A DNA stretch of 64,000 bases, taken from the NCBI GenBank assembly GCA_045837725.1, contig JBEWZL010000251.1, positions 18,723 to 82,722 on the forward strand, written 5' to 3'. The stretch comes from Vermamoeba vermiformis (Eukaryota > Tubulinea > Echinamoebida). Shown piece by piece: positions 62,430 through 64,000 of the stretch (position 1 is its first letter; every line of letters starts with the position of its first letter). The position numbers were made by a program, and so were the translations under genes. The notes beneath the pieces were generated by a model. It was not told the origin of the DNA and ran no database searches. It saw only the letters and a program-made list of their open reading frames with translations.

Positions 62430-64000
62430 ATGGAAGTAACGAACAATACGCAGATTAACGTATTAAATAATTTTCAAGTATTTATACCGCTCTCAGGAGA
62501 TGCGGATGCGTTTGCTTTTACCCAAACCACCTCTCCGAGCTTTGGATTAACTTTGACGAGAACAGATTCTCATGAAAGCTATCATTATCAAATTCAAATG
62601 CTCCAATCAAATGGTGTTTCAGAAGTAATTATTCCAAATGGACTAACTTGGGCCAAAAGAGCACCATACCTGTTTCAAAAGAAGCAAAATACGTCAATTA
62701 TAGAAGCGCTAGTATGTAGACTACGAATCCCTTCAGGAATATTCGATTTCAGACGAGCGAAGCATCGATCGGTCAGATTCGTCGTTCGTTGTTTCTCAAA
62801 CAATGTCTTGCTCAGTACTGGCCTTTCTCAATCATGTAGAGTACTTCCTAAAAAACGTGTTGCAGGCGAGGAAGCTGAGGAGAATGGAAACGGTAAGTTA
62901 AACGCTCCAAAGCAGTTAGTATCCTTTTGAAATGATTACTTAGCATTAGATAATTAATTTCATATTTATTCAGTGATAATTCCAATTTATTGGGCGCGGG
63001 ATTCACCGGAGAACCGCTCCGATCCCACATCAGATTGCCTTCCTCAAAACGAGCTTGAGGAATATCAAGAATACCAAGACGAAGATAGTGTCATGGTAAA
63101 TTTAAACGATTCGGAAGAACAATTTCAAAGTTACAGCAACGACGGTGACTCAGACGAACTTTCCCGGATCGTGTCGTAAGTTAAATCCTTTTTGCAGAAT
63201 ACACTAGCATTATAAGTTGAAGATGAAGCCTTACCTATAAGCTTTTATAGGAACACGAGCTATTTATTAGCAGAACCTGAGTCAATAGTCGCCAAGTACG
63301 TACCACGCGATCCTTTTTTTCAATAACAATAATACAATTTAAATTCTAATAATATTTTTATTGTGATTTAGTGACCAGTCCTCGCACTACATGGTACTCT
63401 ACAACGGCAATGCTGAAGTCATCGGCAACTTTAGAGCACTCAACTTCTACAAAGCATCCGACATCAACATTAAAGAAGACGTTAGACTTTTGACCGAAGA
63501 CCGTGATCCACGCTCAGTGCTTCTCAAAATTGATGGCGTGGAGTACAAGTTCAAAGAAGGCTCAACAAATGCACCAATGAACAAGCGATTCGTCGGGTAC
63601 ATTGCGCAACAGATTGAAAATGTTGTGCCTGAAGCTGTGCAACTCATCGATGGTAACAAAAAAAATGTCAATAAGCGTCTTATCAATAATTCTAACTCGT
63701 ATCGTTAGGTATTCTGCATGTTGACTACGAGTCATTGATACCCTATCTGAGCGAGTCCATCAAACAGAATTTCCACGACATTACGGACCTCAAATCAGAC
63801 ACGCGTCACATTCATCGTGTCATTGACATGATGTACCAAGAGTTCATTAAGAAAGAAAAAAGGAAGAACGACGAATCAACAGTTAAATCAGTTAAGCAAT
63901 ACTGTCATACTCGCGGACCAATGCTCCGTTGGATCGTTGGCACATCGCTCGCGGTACTTTTGATGATCAGCGTGGCCGTTGCAACGTTCTTCGTCATGCC
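62430..64000 (+). CDS. membrane-tethered S74 autoprotease, MYRF/MrfA-like (3' end off window)
   Basis: Exons 62430-62892, 62974-63175, 63251-63295, 63372-63652 and 63709 to beyond 64000. The N-terminal 155 residues look like a beta-rich domain ending in a basic patch (VRFVVRCFSNNVLLSTG, then CRVLPKKR); I cannot match it firmly to the Ndt80-type domain of MYRF. An acidic linker follows (ELEEYQEYQDEDSVMVNL). The intramolecular chaperone/peptidase S74 domain reads YKASDINIKEDVRLLT with the Ser...Lys dyad at SxxxxK spacing, RFVGYIAQQIENVVPEAVQ and GILHVDYESLIPYLSESIKQ. A single membrane helix (WIVGTSLAVLLMISVAVATFF) closes the visible part. In MYRF and Dictyostelium MrfA the trimerised protein cuts itself at this dyad and frees a transcription factor from the ER membrane. 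Confidence 0.82.

Overview
The window is nuclear DNA of a eukaryotic microbe. Almost every gene is split by short GT-AG introns, mostly 45-60 nt with GTAAG or GTACG donors, and genes lie head-to-head or tail-to-tail a few hundred bases apart on both strands. The gene set (a RhoBTB/RacA-type GTPase, exportin-6, a MYRF/MrfA-like S74 protein, a receptor-type TKL kinase, F-box proteins with mimivirus-style ankyrin repeats) fits a free-living amoeba, most likely Amoebozoa. That placement is inference from gene content. I see no tRNA, rRNA, CRISPR array or intact transposon. Exons were joined by hand. For most models the summed exon length is a multiple of three and the frame stays open, which supports the joins.

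Layout. 1-540: end of an F-box/ankyrin-like gene. 540-2300: a gene-poor island with six copies of a perfect 26-bp palindrome and a stretch of unlike composition. 2308-14161 (minus strand): ABCG half-transporter with a very large ectodomain, exportin-6, neuroguidin. 14499-19633: squalene synthase, TVP38/TMEM64-type membrane protein, methyltransferase-like protein. 20149-28564 (minus): PHD-finger/helix-turn-helix protein and ZW10. 28711-31046: double-SPRY/F-box protein. 31097-41508 (minus): Rac-BTB-Kelch-BTB-CaaX protein, Kelch/Ig-like receptor kinase, tandem Cu/Zn superoxide dismutase. 42266-51817 (plus): Gln/His/Glu-rich protein with duplicated exons, acyl-CoA dehydrogenase-like enzyme, LRR/F-box protein, NHL-repeat protein. 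52112-54070 (minus): beta-carbonic anhydrase. 54259-58382 (plus): the outstanding gene, a P-loop polynucleotide-kinase-like / doublecortin-like / dual-specificity-phosphatase / archaeo-eukaryotic primase / RNA-ligase fusion. 58570-62124: HIT hydrolase, a tandem pair of Cys-rich membrane proteins, a second F-box/ankyrin protein. 62430 to the right edge: a membrane-tethered S74 autoprotease resembling myelin regulatory factor.

Themes. Several genes are multi-domain fusions of signalling or nucleic-acid-repair modules. The kinase-phosphatase-primase-ligase polypeptide recalls bacterial LigD and phage/fungal RNA-repair enzymes by carrying end-healing, end-filling and sealing modules in one chain, and is the best candidate for an undescribed system. 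The second notable protein is a RhoBTB relative with a Kelch domain apparently lodged inside its split first BTB domain, a Pro at the switch-II position that is normally Gln61, and a C-terminal CaaX box. The rest is mainly housekeeping: sterol synthesis, actin-profilin export, ribosome biogenesis, ER-Golgi tethering, CO2 hydration and superoxide removal.
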